From: Pelodera strongyloides
Taxonomy: Eukaryota > Nematoda > Chromadorea > Rhabditida > Rhabditidae
DNA: 64,000 nucleotides
Direction: 5' to 3'
Assembly (NCBI GenBank): GCA_036852015.1
Contig: JAANDG010000568.1
Coordinates: 1 to 64,000, forward strand
The stretch's first letter is position 1. Each line of letters opens with the position of its first letter. The position numbers and the translations under genes are program-made. Under the pieces are notes generated by a model that worked only from the letters and a program-made list of their open reading frames with translations, had not been told where the DNA came from and ran no database searches. This document shows, piece by piece, positions 47,434-59,576 of the stretch.

Positions 47434-47883
47434 GTAAGTTCTGAAAGTTTTCTATATCATTCCATATCATTATTTTAGGTACGCTAGACTTTAGTTAGAA
47501 ATATTTTGAATACAATTGGCTACTATTCCTAGTGTACTCTCTGCCAAAGTCTCAGTGTATTGATTTTTGCAGAATCCGTAGATAACGGGCTATGACTAAA
47601 TTTCATCCAAGTAAAATCCTTTCCCTCGTACCTTTGCTGACTTTGGTTGTTTTTAAGTCGCAGGTATTTTATCTTATTTTCTTACTTTAGTTGCTACTAT
47701 TACTTTCTTTTAGAATAGTTTACTGCCTCGCTCTTGCTGTATTCCTCACTGCCTTTCTAATTGTAAACTGTCATTTGTAATTTCTGTGGGGCCTATTACC
47801 CTTACATCTAACATCTAACATAACCTTAACCTATTTAGATGCTATAAAATGTGCCATGCTATGAAAAAGGAGCAGAATATTTT

Positions 47884-48120
47884 AGATTCAAATCACACAA
47901 ACACACACACACATATAAGACCAAATCTAGCCGCAGGCAAGAAAATCAGCACAGCGGGGTCACCCACGCCACCGTACACAGTGTCACTACTCACTACTCA
48001 CTAATACACTAACTACTTACTCACTCGCTCAATACGCGATTCACTCCAGGCTCGCCCGTATATAAATTCTCTATTTTGTATAGTAAAGTTCCATGATATT
48101 TCTAATCATACTTCATGAAG
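47884..48120 (+). repeat. Dispersed direct repeat, copy 1
   Basis: AGATTCAAATCACAC ... ATTTCTAATCATACTTCATG; second copy at 48839-49055. Confidence 0.85.
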
Positions 48121-48838
48121 GTTTATCACGCATCACGCGCATTTTTTTCTACAGTATTTAATTGTTGTAACACGAATTTCTTTTTCTTTCGGTATTCAAT
48201 TTTTGTACCTGAATTTCTTTTTTATATAGCATTTAATTTTTGTAAATTGTACGCAAACTACTGCGGTTTCAATATCGCATCAGCATTTCTTTCTTTCGGT
48301 CGGCCAATCCCGAATGCACCATAAATATGTAGAGTCGCTCTGTTTCGGTGGCGCATTCGATGAAATATTGTACTTTGCGAGCAGCGCAGTTTCTGTTTCG
48401 CGTTTGAATTTTTTTATAGAAAACCGCAAGGACTCAACAAACTTTCATTTTTAGTAAAATAAGACAGCAAAATTTTCTAATCTGACTTCCAACGTCCCAC
48501 GGTGGACTATGGCAGTTCTACCCTCTTTTGCGCGATACCTGCATATATAATATTAAACATTAAACCAATATTCTCGTGTATTTCCAAAATACTGTAAATT
48601 TATAGCTTACAATTGGAAACCCCATAACATGCATGTTGGCAATGTTTGAATTTGAAACGCCCCTAACTTTTTTCTCCTCTCCTTCCCTTTTTATTTGAAA
48701 AGATATCTCTTCTTATTGGTAGAAATATCGGATGGCATTGTAACTACTACTTCGTAGCCATTACTTTTTCTTTCTGCGTTTTGTCCTCTTCCAGTAATAT
48801 ACCTTTTCCTTTTGCTTCAGTTCCCCCAAATGTTAATT

Positions 48839-49055
48839 TTAGATTCAAATCACACACAGATATAAGACCAAATCTAGCCTCAGGCAAGAAAATCAGCATA
48901 GCGGGGTCAGCCACGCCCCCTTACTCCTAGCCGTACTCACGACTCACTAATACACTAACTACTCACTCACTCAATACGCGATTCACTCCGGGCTATGAAT
49001 TCACTATTTTGTATAGTAACGTACCACATGATATTTCTAATCATACTTCATGAAG
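48839..49055 (+). repeat. Dispersed direct repeat, copy 2
   Basis: Same sequence as 47884-48120 with small indels, about 955 bp downstream. Confidence 0.85.
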
Positions 49056-49339
49056 CTTAATACTTAAGACTCCTCTCTATCTGAACTTTATTCGTGTCTT
49101 TGCTATCTACAAATCCTGCATATGTTGGATTGTTATTGCTCCATTTAAACCTCTTTACATAGTGCGGGTTAGTAAAACATTGATTTCAGAAAATGAGGAC
49201 GACTAATGCGATGCTGAGTCCATGAATCGATATCGATGGATGGAATGATCAAATATAAAAGAGAGGCGCGGCCATAAAAGGAGAAGGAGCTGTGAGGATC
49301 AAAATGACTGTACGTTGATTTATTTATTCGAAAACTTCA

Positions 49340-49463
<124 letters not shown>

Positions 49464-49736
49464 TTCGGTAAGAAATAAATGATTTGAAAATGGACGGGGC
49501 AACTTATCTCCGCTACAATCAATTAGGCAATACTGAGTGATAAAAAACAGGTTATTTAACTTCGGTATTTAACTCATAAACTGTGTTAGATGAAAACTAT
49601 CGTCGTATATGGGTTCCACTTTCATTAGACTTCTTTTACTGTTGAACTTTCAGTTGCCTCTGGAATGCAAGCATGCTTCATTTCGTTTGTTCCCCAACTC
49701 CACGTAGAAATGAGGAAGCAGATCAACAAATCCTGT

Positions 49737-49810
49737 ACGTTTTGTAATTGCATCACTTAATTGAAAGTAGTAGGAGTTTGAGCTTATTGTTAGAAATATT
49801 TTGAGACTTG
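49737..49810 (-). repeat. Isolated relic of the R array edge
   Basis: CCTGTACGTTTTGTAATTGC and the following TAATTGAAAGTAGTAGGAG match 50820-50890, the left edge of R1, with a short insertion. Confidence 0.75.
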
Positions 49811-50142
49811 CGCTCATTCGTCTTGCTGTAGGTAGTTCTATGAACGCGCGCTTAGGAATACAGTATGCTTGGTAATCAGTAATCATGCTTGTTGCATTCT
49901 TTTGATACCTGATTCGCCAACACTTGGGAACTCTAAAATGTCAACAGGTCGCTTTTGGGTAACATTTAGATAGATGTTTTAGATGGATCGTAATTTAGAT
50001 GGATCGTATGTTGCGCGGGGCGGATGCATTAGTATTCTCTAGTGTTCTTCGTGATTTTACGTCATCTCACATGTGATGCCTGTTGTCACTGTGGTTTTGA
50101 TATGTATATAGAGTTGCCGGCATGATTTGTCTCAAGAACAGC

Positions 50143-50819
50143 AGTTTTCTAGTTGAAAACAGTGTGTTGAGCACTGTGTTTTCAACTAGAAAACAGTGTG
50201 TTGAGATCAGTTTAAACTGAAATACATCTTGCCACAGGGTTTTCTAGTTGAAAACAGTGTGTTGAGATCGGTTTAAACTGAAATACATCTTGCCACAGGG
50301 TTTTCTAGTTGAAAACAGTGTGTTGAGATCAGTTTAAACTGAAATACATCTTGCCACAGGGTTTTCTAGTTGAAAACAATGTGTTGAGATCGGTTTAAAC
50401 TGAAATACATCGTGCCACAGGGTTTTCTAGTTGAACATAGTGTGTTAGATCAGTTTAAACTGAAATACACCTTGCCACGGGGTTTTCTAGTTGAAAACAG
50501 TGTGTTGAGCACTGGGTTTTCTAGTTGAAAACAGTGTGTTGAGATCGGTTTAAACTGAAATACATCTTGCCACAGGGTTTTCTAGTTGAAAACAGTGTGT
50601 TGAGATCAGTTTAAACTGAAATACATCTTGCCACAGGGTTTTCTAGTTGAAAACAATGTGTTGAGATCGGTTTAAACTGAAATACATCTTGCCACAGGGT
50701 TTTCTAGTTGAAAACAGTGTGTTGAGATCCGTTTAAACTGAAACACATCGTGCCACAGGGTTTTCTAGTTGAACACAGTGTGTTAGGTCAGTTTAAACTG
50801 AAATACACCTTGCCACAGG
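50143..50819 (+). repeat. 61-bp tandem satellite
   Basis: About 11 units containing TTTTCTAGTTGAAAACAGTG and a palindromic GTTTAAAC. The period of 61 was measured on consecutive CCACAGGG anchors. One inverted fragment (TTTTCAACTAGAAAAC) lies near the left end. Confidence 0.95.
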
Positions 50820-50861
50820 TCCTGTACGTTTCGTAATTGCATCACTTAATTGAAAGTAGTA

Positions 50862-52133
50862 GGAGTTTGAGCTTAGAAATATGTTGAGACTTGGGGTGCT
50901 GCTTTGTTCAACCTCTTGAACCGTTGTTTCTCGAGGAATTGGCATTGATGCATCTTGAGTTTTTGGCATTTTCTGAGTGTGAAAGTCGCATGGGTTTGAG
51001 CTTAGAAATATGTTGAGACTTGGGGTGCTGCTTTGTTCAACCTCTTGAACCGTTGTTTCTCGAGGAATTGGCATTGATGCATCTTGAGTTTTTGGCATTT
51101 TCTGAGTGTGAAAGTCGCATGGGTTTGAGCTTAGAAATATGTTGAGACTTGGGGTGCTGCTTTGTTCAACCTCTTGAACCGTTGTTTCTCGAGGAATTGG
51201 CATTGATGCATCTTGAGTTTTTTAGCATTTTCTGAGTGTGAAAGTCGCATGGGTTTGAGCTTAGAAATATGTTGAGACTTGGGGTGCTGCTTTGTTCAAC
51301 CTCTTGAACCGTTGTTTCTCGAGGAATTGGCATTGATGCATCTTGAGTTTTTGGCATTTTCTGAGTGTGAAAGTCGCATGGGTTTGAGCTTAGAAATATG
51401 TTGAGACTTGGGGTGCCGCTTTGTTCAACCTCTTGAACCGTTGTTTCTCGAGGAATTGGCATTGATGCATCTTGCGTTTTTAACATTTTCTGAGTGTGAA
51501 AATCGCATGGGTTTGAGTTTAGAAATATGTTGAGACTTGGGGTGCTGCTTTGTTCAACCTCTTGAACCGTTGTTTCTCGAGGAATTGGCATTGATGCATC
51601 TTGAGTTTTTGGCATTTTCTGAGTGTGAAAGTCGCATGGGTTTGAGCTTAGAAATATGTTGAGACTTGGGGTGCTACTTTGTTCAACCTCTTGAACCGTT
51701 GTTTCTCGAGGAATTGGCATTGATGCATCTTGAGTTTTTGGCATTTTCTGAGTGTGAAAGTCGCATGGGTTTGAGCTTAGAAATATGTTGAGACTTGGGG
51801 TGCTGCTTTGTTCAACCTCTTGAACCGTTGTTTCTCGAGGAATTGGCATTGATGCATCTTGAGTTTTTGGCATTTTCTGAGTGTGAAAGTCGCATGGGTT
51901 TGAGCTTAGAAATATGTTGAGACTTGGGGTGCTGCTTTGTTCAACCTCTTGAACCGTTGTTTCTCGAGGAATTGGCATTGATGCATCTTGAGTTTTTGGG
52001 CATTTTCTGAGTGTGAAAGTCGCATGGGTTTGAGCTTAGAAATATGTTGAGACTTGGGGTGCTGCTTTGTTCAACCTCTTGAACCGTTGTTTCTCGAGGA
52101 ATTGGCATTGATGCATCTTGAGTTTTTGGCATT
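50862..52133 (-). repeat. 129-bp tandem array R1 (about 9.8 units)
   Basis: The period of 129 bp equals 43 codons. On the minus strand most of the array is open; units begin MPKTQDASMPIPRETT and contain STPSLNIFLSSNPCDFHTQK. Two single-base length changes interrupt the frame. No promoter or splice structure proves that it is translated. Confidence 0.95.
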
Positions 52134-53842
52134 GTTTGAAGAGGAAAGTTGACTGTCGAGAGTCGAGATTCATCTGAGATTTAATTATTATGTTTTGAGA
52201 TTTAGTTAGAAGTAAGATAGAGAGCGAGTGTTAGTACTCTGCCGTTTTTGTTCTGCTGTTCTTTGTTTTCAGTGACTTCGTGTATGAGCTCGTTGTTGGA
52301 CTATGAGGCCTCGATGCATCTTCTCGACGTAAGATTCCATCTCGTTCGTCATCAATGAGGTATCCCATCTGCTGCTGCATAGTATTGGTTAGTGTGCGCC
52401 ATTATTTAATTTTATGCAAATTTCTTTGCATACACTGAGTGACACGTTTAGTCGTTTACTTCCCAGTGTGTGGGTTGAACGGCAAGATCAAAAAGTGTTC
52501 TGGCGTATTTTTTAAATGAAATTTCACGATTGCATTAACTTTCTTATTGCAAAATAATGAACTATATTTTCTGATTGATTTTTTTCATTTAGGTGTTTGA
52601 AAATATGGACTACACAGACGTACGCGAACTTCGTTTCTCTCCACAGTGCCAGAGCCTTTTCGACCTTTCCTCGAAAATGGTGTGTTCTACTTTTCAAAAG
52701 TTGTCGAATTCTGGACATAATGTAGAAGTATTCACTATTTAAGTTAGAATTGTATATTACTATTTCGTGGTACCTGACTGTGTGTGTGTTTTCGGAAGGT
52801 CCCTCCATCTTCTCGAGCGCTTCATACACTGTTCGGAAAGTACCTGCACTATATTGGCGGAAAAATTTTCGCCATTTGTACTTTCGCGTAGTCTTTAGAA
52901 AATGAGGCACATATCGGCCCCGCCCGCGTGCGGAGGATTGTCGAAACCGTTGTTTTTGCTTGCTTCTTGTTTTGAACAAATATTACTCGTTGTTTTCTTG
53001 TCCAATGATCATTTGCCCTGTTCGCGGGAGTAACATTAATGGACTGGGAAATTTAGGCAGTTTTTGAACACCAAATGCTCGGAAATGTATGAGCAACGTC
53101 TTTCTGGCGGTGACGTTTTGAATTCACATCACACTCCAATTTACTCAGGTTTGTGTGGTTAGTTGCTGAACTGAATAGCTTTTCATCCTTATTGTCGCGA
53201 TCATCCGTAATTATCTAGTTCGTAAAAAATATCCAAGAAAGGATCCAGACGCCTGTTTCACCAATATTTCCGCTTTGCACGGATCTTCCGTGCGCAACAA
53301 ATTGCGCGCAAAGAGATGAGACACAGCCAATTATAGTTTGTTTACTGCTCACGTAAATGTGAATCCAGCCTCATATCTTCCATGTGCAGCGGTTGACTGT
53401 TATTGTGACGCTTTTGTATTGCAGTACCGGATCCGAGGAAGGAAAGTTCGGATATGTGTCCTGCTCAATCATCACGTGATCGTGGTTTCAACGGACGCTA
53501 CAAGAACAATTGTATTTCCAAGTCTTTTGCCCTTGGAGACTTCATTATTGATGCCGGCAGGACAGGTAATTCTTCATGTTGCATTTTGGTCTTTTTTCAT
53601 CCAACGCATTCTATTAATTTAGTCGATGACATCGCTGAACTATGCATTATGTCTGTAGTTTAGACAAGAACACGTCTAAGGCGCCGAATACTTCAAAACT
53701 TCCGAATCGTAAGAAATACCGTGGCACAGATGCGACGCCTACGTGTAACGGGGGTTTCAACATCAACGCCCAAACGATCAACCTTCAAAAAGATATAGAG
53801 CAGCGAACGCGGACTCCAACTGCTTTGAAAAAGGTACCGCTT
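52133..53842 (+). repeat. Segmental duplication, copy M1
   Basis: About 1.7 kb nearly identical to 55464-57184, holding four exons of an unfamiliar gene. Confidence 0.95.
52605..53833 (+). CDS. Unfamiliar gene, first copy of duplicated exons
   Basis: Four exons join in phase: 52605-52679, 53061-53148, 53425-53565, 53664-53833. The ATG follows an AG acceptor (52591-52592) by 12 nt, as in the other genes of the window. Short samples of the protein: MDYTDVRELRFSPQCQSLFD, FLNTKCSEMYEQRLSGGDVL, FALGDFIIDAGRTG, and a basic Thr/Asn-rich end with NIDLQKDIEQ-like charged residues. No domain is recognised. The exon ends in phase 0, and the 129-bp repeat array begins about 10 nt past its donor. It could splice over the array to the exon at 57475 or to the second copy at 55935, both of which accept phase 0. 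It may therefore be the first half of one internally duplicated gene. Confidence 0.5.
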
Positions 53843-55463
53843 TCTTGAACCGTTGTTTCTCGAGGAATTGGCATTGATGCATCTTGCGTTTTTAGCATTT
53901 TCTGAGTGTGAAAGTCGCATGGGTTTGAGCTTAGAAATATGTTGAGACTTGGGGTGCTGCTTTGTTCAACCTCTTGAACCGTTGTTTCTCGAGGAATTGG
54001 CATTGATGCATCTTGAGTTTTTGGCATTTTCTGAGTGTGAAAGTCGCATGGGTTTGAGCTTAGAAATATGTTGAGACTTGGGGTGCTGCTTTGTTCAACC
54101 TCTTGAACCGTTGTTTCTCGAGGAATTGGCATTGATGCATCTTGAGTTTTTGGCATTTTCTGAGTGTGAAAGTCGCATGGCATGTTTGAGCTTAGAAATA
54201 TGTTTGAGACTTGGGGTGCTGCTTTGTTCAACCTCTTGAACCGTTGTTTCTCGAGGAATTGGCATTGATGCATCTTGAGTTTTTGGCATTTTCTGAGTGT
54301 GAAAGTCGCATGGGTTTGAGCTTAGAAATATGTTGAGACTTGGGGTGCTGCTTTGTTCAACCTCTTGAACCGTTTGTTTCTCGAGGAATTGGCATTGATG
54401 CATCTTGAGTTTTTGGCATTTTCTGAGTGTGAAAGTCGCATGGGTTTGAGCTTAGAAATATGTTGAGACTTGGGGTGCTGCTTTGTTCAACCTCTTGAAC
54501 CGTTGTTTCTCGAGGAATTGGCATTGATGCATCTTGAGTTTTTGTTTGGCATTTTCTGAGTGTGAAAGTCGCATGGGTTTGAGCTTAGAAATATGTTGAG
54601 ACTTGGGGTGCTGCTTTGTTCAACCTCTTGAACCGTTGTTTCTCGAGGAATCGGCATTGATGCATCTTGAGTTTTTTTGGCATTTCTCTGAGTGTGAAAG
54701 TCGCATGGGTTTGAGCTTAGAAATATGTTGAGACTTGGGGTGCTGCTTTGTTCAACCTCTTGAACCGTTGTTTCTCGAGGAATTGGCAATTGATGCATCT
54801 TGAGTTTTTGGCATTTTCTGAGTGTGAAAGTCGCATGGGTTTGAGCTTAGAAATATGTTGAGACTTGGGGTGCTGCTGCTTGTTCAACCTCTTGAACCGT
54901 GTTTCTCTCGAGGAATTGGCATTGATGCATCTTGAGTTTTTGGCATTTTCTGAGTGTGAAAGTCGCATGGGTTTGAGCTTAGAAATATGTTGAGACTTGG
55001 GGTGCTGCTTTGTTCAACCTCTTGAACCGTTGTTTCTCGAGGAATTGGCATTGATGCATCTTGAGTTTTGGCATTTTCTGAGTGTGAAAGTCGCATGGGT
55101 TTGAGCTTAGAAATATGTTGAGACTTGGGGTGCTGCTTTGTTCAACCTCTTGAACCGTTGTTTCTCGAGGAATTGGCATTGATGCATCTTGAGTTTTTGG
55201 CATTTTCTGAGTGTGAAAGTCGCATGGGTTTGAGCTTAGAAATATGTTGAGACTTGGGGTGCTGCTTTGTTCAACCTCTTGAACCGTTGTTTCTCGAGGA
55301 ATGGCATTGATGCATCTTGAGTTTTTGGCATTTTCTGAGTGTGAAAGTCGCATGGGTTTGAGCTTAGAAATATGTTGAGACTTGGGGTGTGCCCTTGTTC
55401 AACCTCTTGAAACCGTTGTTTCTCGAGGAATTGGCATTGATGCATCTTGAGTTTTTGGCATTG
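53843..55463 (-). repeat. 129-bp tandem array R2 (about 12.6 units)
   Basis: Same unit as R1 but with many small indels, so the minus-strand frame is broken about every 1-3 units. It starts about 10 nt after the donor of the exon at 53664-53833. Confidence 0.95.
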
Positions 55464-57184
55464 TTTGAAGAGGAAAGTTGACTGTCGAGAGTCGAGATTC
55501 ATCTGAGATTTAATTATTATGTTTTGAGATTTAGTTAGAAGTAAGATAGAGAGCGAGTGTTAGTACTCTGTACTCTGCCGTTTTTGTTCTGCTGTTCTTT
55601 GTTTTCAGTGACTTCGTGTATGAGCTCGTTGTTGGACTATGAGGCCTCGATGCATCTTCTCGACGTAAGATTCCATCTCGTTCGTCATCAATGAGGTATC
55701 CCATCTGCTGCTGCATAGTATTGGTTAGTGTGCGCCATTATTTAATTTTATGCAAATTTCTTTGCATACACTGAGTGACACGTTTAGTCGTTTCGTTTAC
55801 TTCCCAGTGTGTGGGTTGAACGGCAAGATCAAAAAGTGTTCTGGCGTATTTTTTAAATGAAATTTCACGATTGCATTAACTTTCTTATTGCAAAATAATG
55901 AACTATATTTTCTGATTGATTTTTTTTCATTTAGGTGTCTGAAAATATGGACTACACAGACGTACGCGAACTTCGTTTCTCTCCACAGTGCCAGAGCCTT
56001 TTCGACCTTTCCTCGAAAATGGTGTGTTCTACTTTTCAAAAGTTGTCGAATTCTGGACACAATGTAGAAGTATTCACTATTTAAGTTAGAATTGTATATT
56101 ACCATTTCGTGGTACCTGACTGTGTGTGTGTTTTCGGAAGGTCCCTCCATCTTCTCGAGCGCTTCATACACTGTTCGGAAAGTACCTGCACTATATTGGC
56201 GGAAAAATTTTCGCCATTTGTACTTTCGCGTAGTCTTTAGAAAATGAGGCACATATCGGCCCCGCCCGCGTGCGGAGGATTGTCGAAACCGTTGTTTTTG
56301 CTTGCTTCTTGTTTTGAACAAATATTACTCGTTGTTTTCTTGTCCAATGATCATTTGCCCAGTTCGCGGGAGTAACATTAATGGACTGGGAAATTTAGGC
56401 AGTTTTTGAACACCAAATGCTCGGAAATGTATGAGCAACGTCTTTCTGGCGGTGACGTTTTGAATTCACATCACACTCCAATTTACTCAGGTTTGTGTGG
56501 TTAGTTGCTGAACTGAATAGCTTTTCATCCTTATTGTCGCGATCATCCGTAATTATCTAGTTCGTAAAAAATCAAGAAAGGATCCAGACGCCTGTTTCAC
56601 CAATATTTCCGCTTTGCACGGATCTTCCGTGCGCAACAAATTGCGCGCAAAGAGATGAGACACAGCCAATTATAGTTTGTTTACTGCTCACGTAAATGTG
56701 AATCCAGCCTCATATCTTCCATGTGCAGCGGTTGACTGTTATTGTGACGCTTTTGTATTGCAGTACCGGATCCGAGGAAGGAAAGTTCGGATATGTGTCC
56801 TGCTCAATCATCACGTGATCGTGGTTTCAACGGACGCTACAAGAACAATTGTATTTCCAAGTCTTTTGCCCTTGGAGACTTCATTATTGATGCCGGCAGG
56901 ACAGGTAATTCTTCATGTTGCATTTTGGTCTTTTTTCATCCAACGCATTCTATTAATTTAGTCGATGACATCGCTGAACTATGCATTATGTCTGTAGTTT
57001 AGACAAGCACACGTCTAAGGCGCCGAATACTTCAAAACTTCCGAATCGTAAGAAGAAATACCGTGGCACAGATGCGACGCCTACGTGTAACGGGGGTTTC
57101 AACATCAACGCCCAAACGATCAACCTTCAAAAAGATATAGAGCAGCGAACGCGGACTCCAACTGCTTTGAGAAGGTACCGCTTT
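55464..57184 (+). repeat. Segmental duplication, copy M2
   Basis: Second copy of M1, with a few indels (for example an extra TACTC near 55571). Confidence 0.95.
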
Positions 57185-58347
57185 CTTGTTTACGTGTATG
57201 ATGTGCAAAAAATGTCCGCGCAATTAACCCGATACACATATTGATCGTCTCCCAAACCTGTTGCACATTTGCGTATGAATGCGACGAATTGTTTTTAATT
57301 ACCCTGTACGTAAATTTATGTATATACCAATACCACCTCCATCTACGTACTAAAACAAGACTAAGTTCGTACGAATAAAAATAAAATTAGGCGTTTGCCA
57401 TGATTCTCATTATGTTGAACGTATGTGTGTTTGTGCGTACTCGTACGTGATTACAACATCCTGTCTTATTTCAGCGGTTGAAGAAAGTTCGAGATGATCA
57501 GCTAATTGGCAGCGAGTCCCACTCTAGTATGGACGCGTGCATCACGTCAGAGCAGGAAATAAACGGTGGGCAAAATCTATTCTTGAATTTTTTAGCATAG
57601 GATACATAGGATTTGCTTGTCATATGCAAATTTTCCAAAGGGGCTAGCATTTCGCTTTAATGCAATTTTGAAATCTATTCCCGCGAACGCGTCTACGCAT
57701 TTCCGCGCTGCGCGCCGAGGACCAGAGTAGTGGATAAATGCTAATTGACGAGAGGTTGTAATGGGAATGGGGAGCTAGTACGATGGGTTGTTTCTTCCCT
57801 CCGACTACCGTATTTACTACTTGCGAGTTGCCTAATTAATCTGAACAAGTTGCAGCGTTTGGAAGAGGAAGCTGTCGTGGCTGGGGTCGCAGAATGGCCG
57901 GACGATATTGGTAAGCTCTTTTAGTTTATTGAACTTATATTCAACAATTCAACTCTTTATTCGCAGATAGGGAGGTGATAGAACATGTATATGATAGAAC
58001 TGTTAAGGGCGAAAGGCCCTTATTAGAAGCCCGCACTGTGAATCCTTCTCCAAAAGTGCGCCAAATATGCGCCATATTTGCGCTGCGCGCGTTTTCTACC
58101 TCGAGTGCGCTTGCATGGTGGTGAGATAGAGAGGGGAGAGAGAGAGAGAGAGAACCACATGTCAGCTTATTTAGAGTGTGCGTCAACAACGGATAGCTCG
58201 TCCAGTTCTGACTGCAATGGTTTGTCTTCAGAAGGGGACACCGATTTTTCGTCCGATATTGAGGATACAGAAGATTCCGATGTGGATGGCCGGGATGGCC
58301 CTGACGAAACCTCTAGCCAAATTTCGGAAGGCTTCGCAATCACTTAG
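55947..58347 (+). CDS. Unfamiliar gene, second copy, fused to a copy of the RING gene 3' exons
   Basis: Exons: 55947-56021, 56403-56490, 56764-56904, 57003-57174 or 57193, 57475-57565, 58175-58347. The first four repeat the gene at 52605 almost exactly. Exon 4 carries a net +2 nt change, so the homologous donor at 57175 is now in phase 2. A donor 19 nt downstream (TTTAC|GTGTAT) restores phase 0 into RLKKVRDDQLIGSES at 57475. That exon ends in phase 1 and fits the acidic terminal exon 58175-58347 or the alternative exon 57967-58055, both copied from the RING gene. About 252 residues result. No function can be given; the RING exons themselves are not duplicated. Confidence 0.45.
57593..57658. 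repeat. MITE family D, right half only
   Basis: Only the right arm remains (AGCATAGGATACATAGGAT ... GCTAGCATTTCGCTTTAA). It ends exactly where the duplicated 2.1-kb segment begins. Confidence 0.85.
57967..58055 (+). CDS. Alternative 3' exon, duplicated copy
   Basis: This is a copy of 45844-45932, bounded by TTCGCAG and a weak GTGCGC. It reads DREVIEHVYDRTVKGERPL and fits the phase-1 exon at 57475-57565. A duplicated copy of RING exon 5 (about 57856-57910) also exists, but it does not fit the local phase and is probably not used here. Confidence 0.35.
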
Positions 58348-59471
58348 ACGTAAATACCTTTAAAAGAGAATTGAACTCCACGGGTGTAACCATAGTTTGT
58401 GTTTGTGTCTTATGTGCCTGCGCCTAAAGGTACGTCGTAACGTCATGTTCTAGAAATTAGCGATACCGCTGAAAAATTTCTCTATCCAACTTTCGGAAGG
58501 CGTTTTAACCCATAGGCGTAGTTGTATGTGTAACCTTTTCATTTAGAGATACGATGTGTATGTATATACCTATGTATTGTTTTGTCAACATTGTGTCTCA
58601 GCAACTGTCTTGATACATTTTTTTGCCTTATTCGTAATTTATGACTTTGACATATGTGTGTAATACGGCATTAGCATTGCCTTTTTAGTTAGATCTCGTT
58701 TGCTAGGTCTTTAAAGGTTTGTGTGAGAAATTTTTTATGAAGAGATACCCCTGCAAAGAGTCACTTTTATGAGTTGTTGAGAGCTCTCACTACATTTGAG
58801 AGCTCTTTTAGTCTATTAACAGTGTTGGCAAGGCTATAAGTTTGCTCATTTTATTATCGTTGTACATTCAGTCGTTTACAAAAATGCGGAATAAATTTTT
58901 TTTACTCAATATGGACTTCTGACTACTACTTATTCTGCTAAATTATAGCAATTTCGTAACGAAATTACTTTTTTTTTGTGTAGTTTGATCCGTGTTTCAA
59001 TTTTCTTCGCTTATTTTCCTTGCTTATCTAAATCGTAATCAATTTTCTAATCGCATTTTCTAATGTCTTCAATTCTGTTCTAATTGTAATTTTAAATTGA
59101 CTAATGGAACATGATTGCGCGTTCTTTGCTGTCTGCCTACTGTAGCCCTCTCGTTCCACAAAGCCACGCCCACCAATTTAGCGTGCGAAGATTAGACTAC
59201 ACATTAGACTACATTAACATATGATTGATTGACATGCAACTCGACTATATTTCCGTTTGTGTTTTTGAAGACTACGTGTGCTTATCTGAAAACTTATATG
59301 CTTACGTTTCCTTTAGTATAAGTTCCCTCATTTAGGTTTATGTTAGTTTGGTTGTAAATGTGTCTGTACGACGTTCGTTTCTATTGATTTTCATTCATTC
59401 ATTCATTTGTTTAATTCATTATTTTCTATTGATTTTCATTTGTTTGCTTCATTATTGAGCTTGTATTCCAG

Positions 59472-59576
59472 AAATGATTGTACTCCATTGTGATGTGAGT
59501 CAACGCATTGTGGAATTCACTGAAGCGACTTCTCATGTGGAAAATAGGATCGTGTTGGGTCAGACTCACGCAAAAT
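59472..59576 (+). CDS. Possible downstream exon, copy 2
   Basis: Copy of 47317-47433 with acceptor TATTCCAG and donor GTAAGT, phase 1 to phase 1. It reads MIVLHCDVSQRIVEFTEATS and then HVENRIVLGQTHAK. The open frame and both splice signals survive in this copy as well, which supports a real exon. No next exon was found. Confidence 0.35.

Larger units (their letters stand above)
45536..47656 (+). repeat. Segmental duplication, copy A1
   Basis: About 2.1 kb from inside a family H palindrome through RING exon 5 and its downstream exons, matching 57656-59861 with mostly single-base changes. Confidence 0.9.

Noticed and set aside
52524..52979. Minus-strand ORF of 151 codons (and its 174-codon copy at 55797-56321)
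   Set aside because: It overlaps a + strand exon with good splice sites. Conservation between the copies only reflects recent duplication, and composition looks like a shadow frame. Stranded RNA would decide.
50143..55463. CRISPR-like array
   Set aside because: Units are contiguous tandem repeats without unique spacers, and the genome is eukaryotic.
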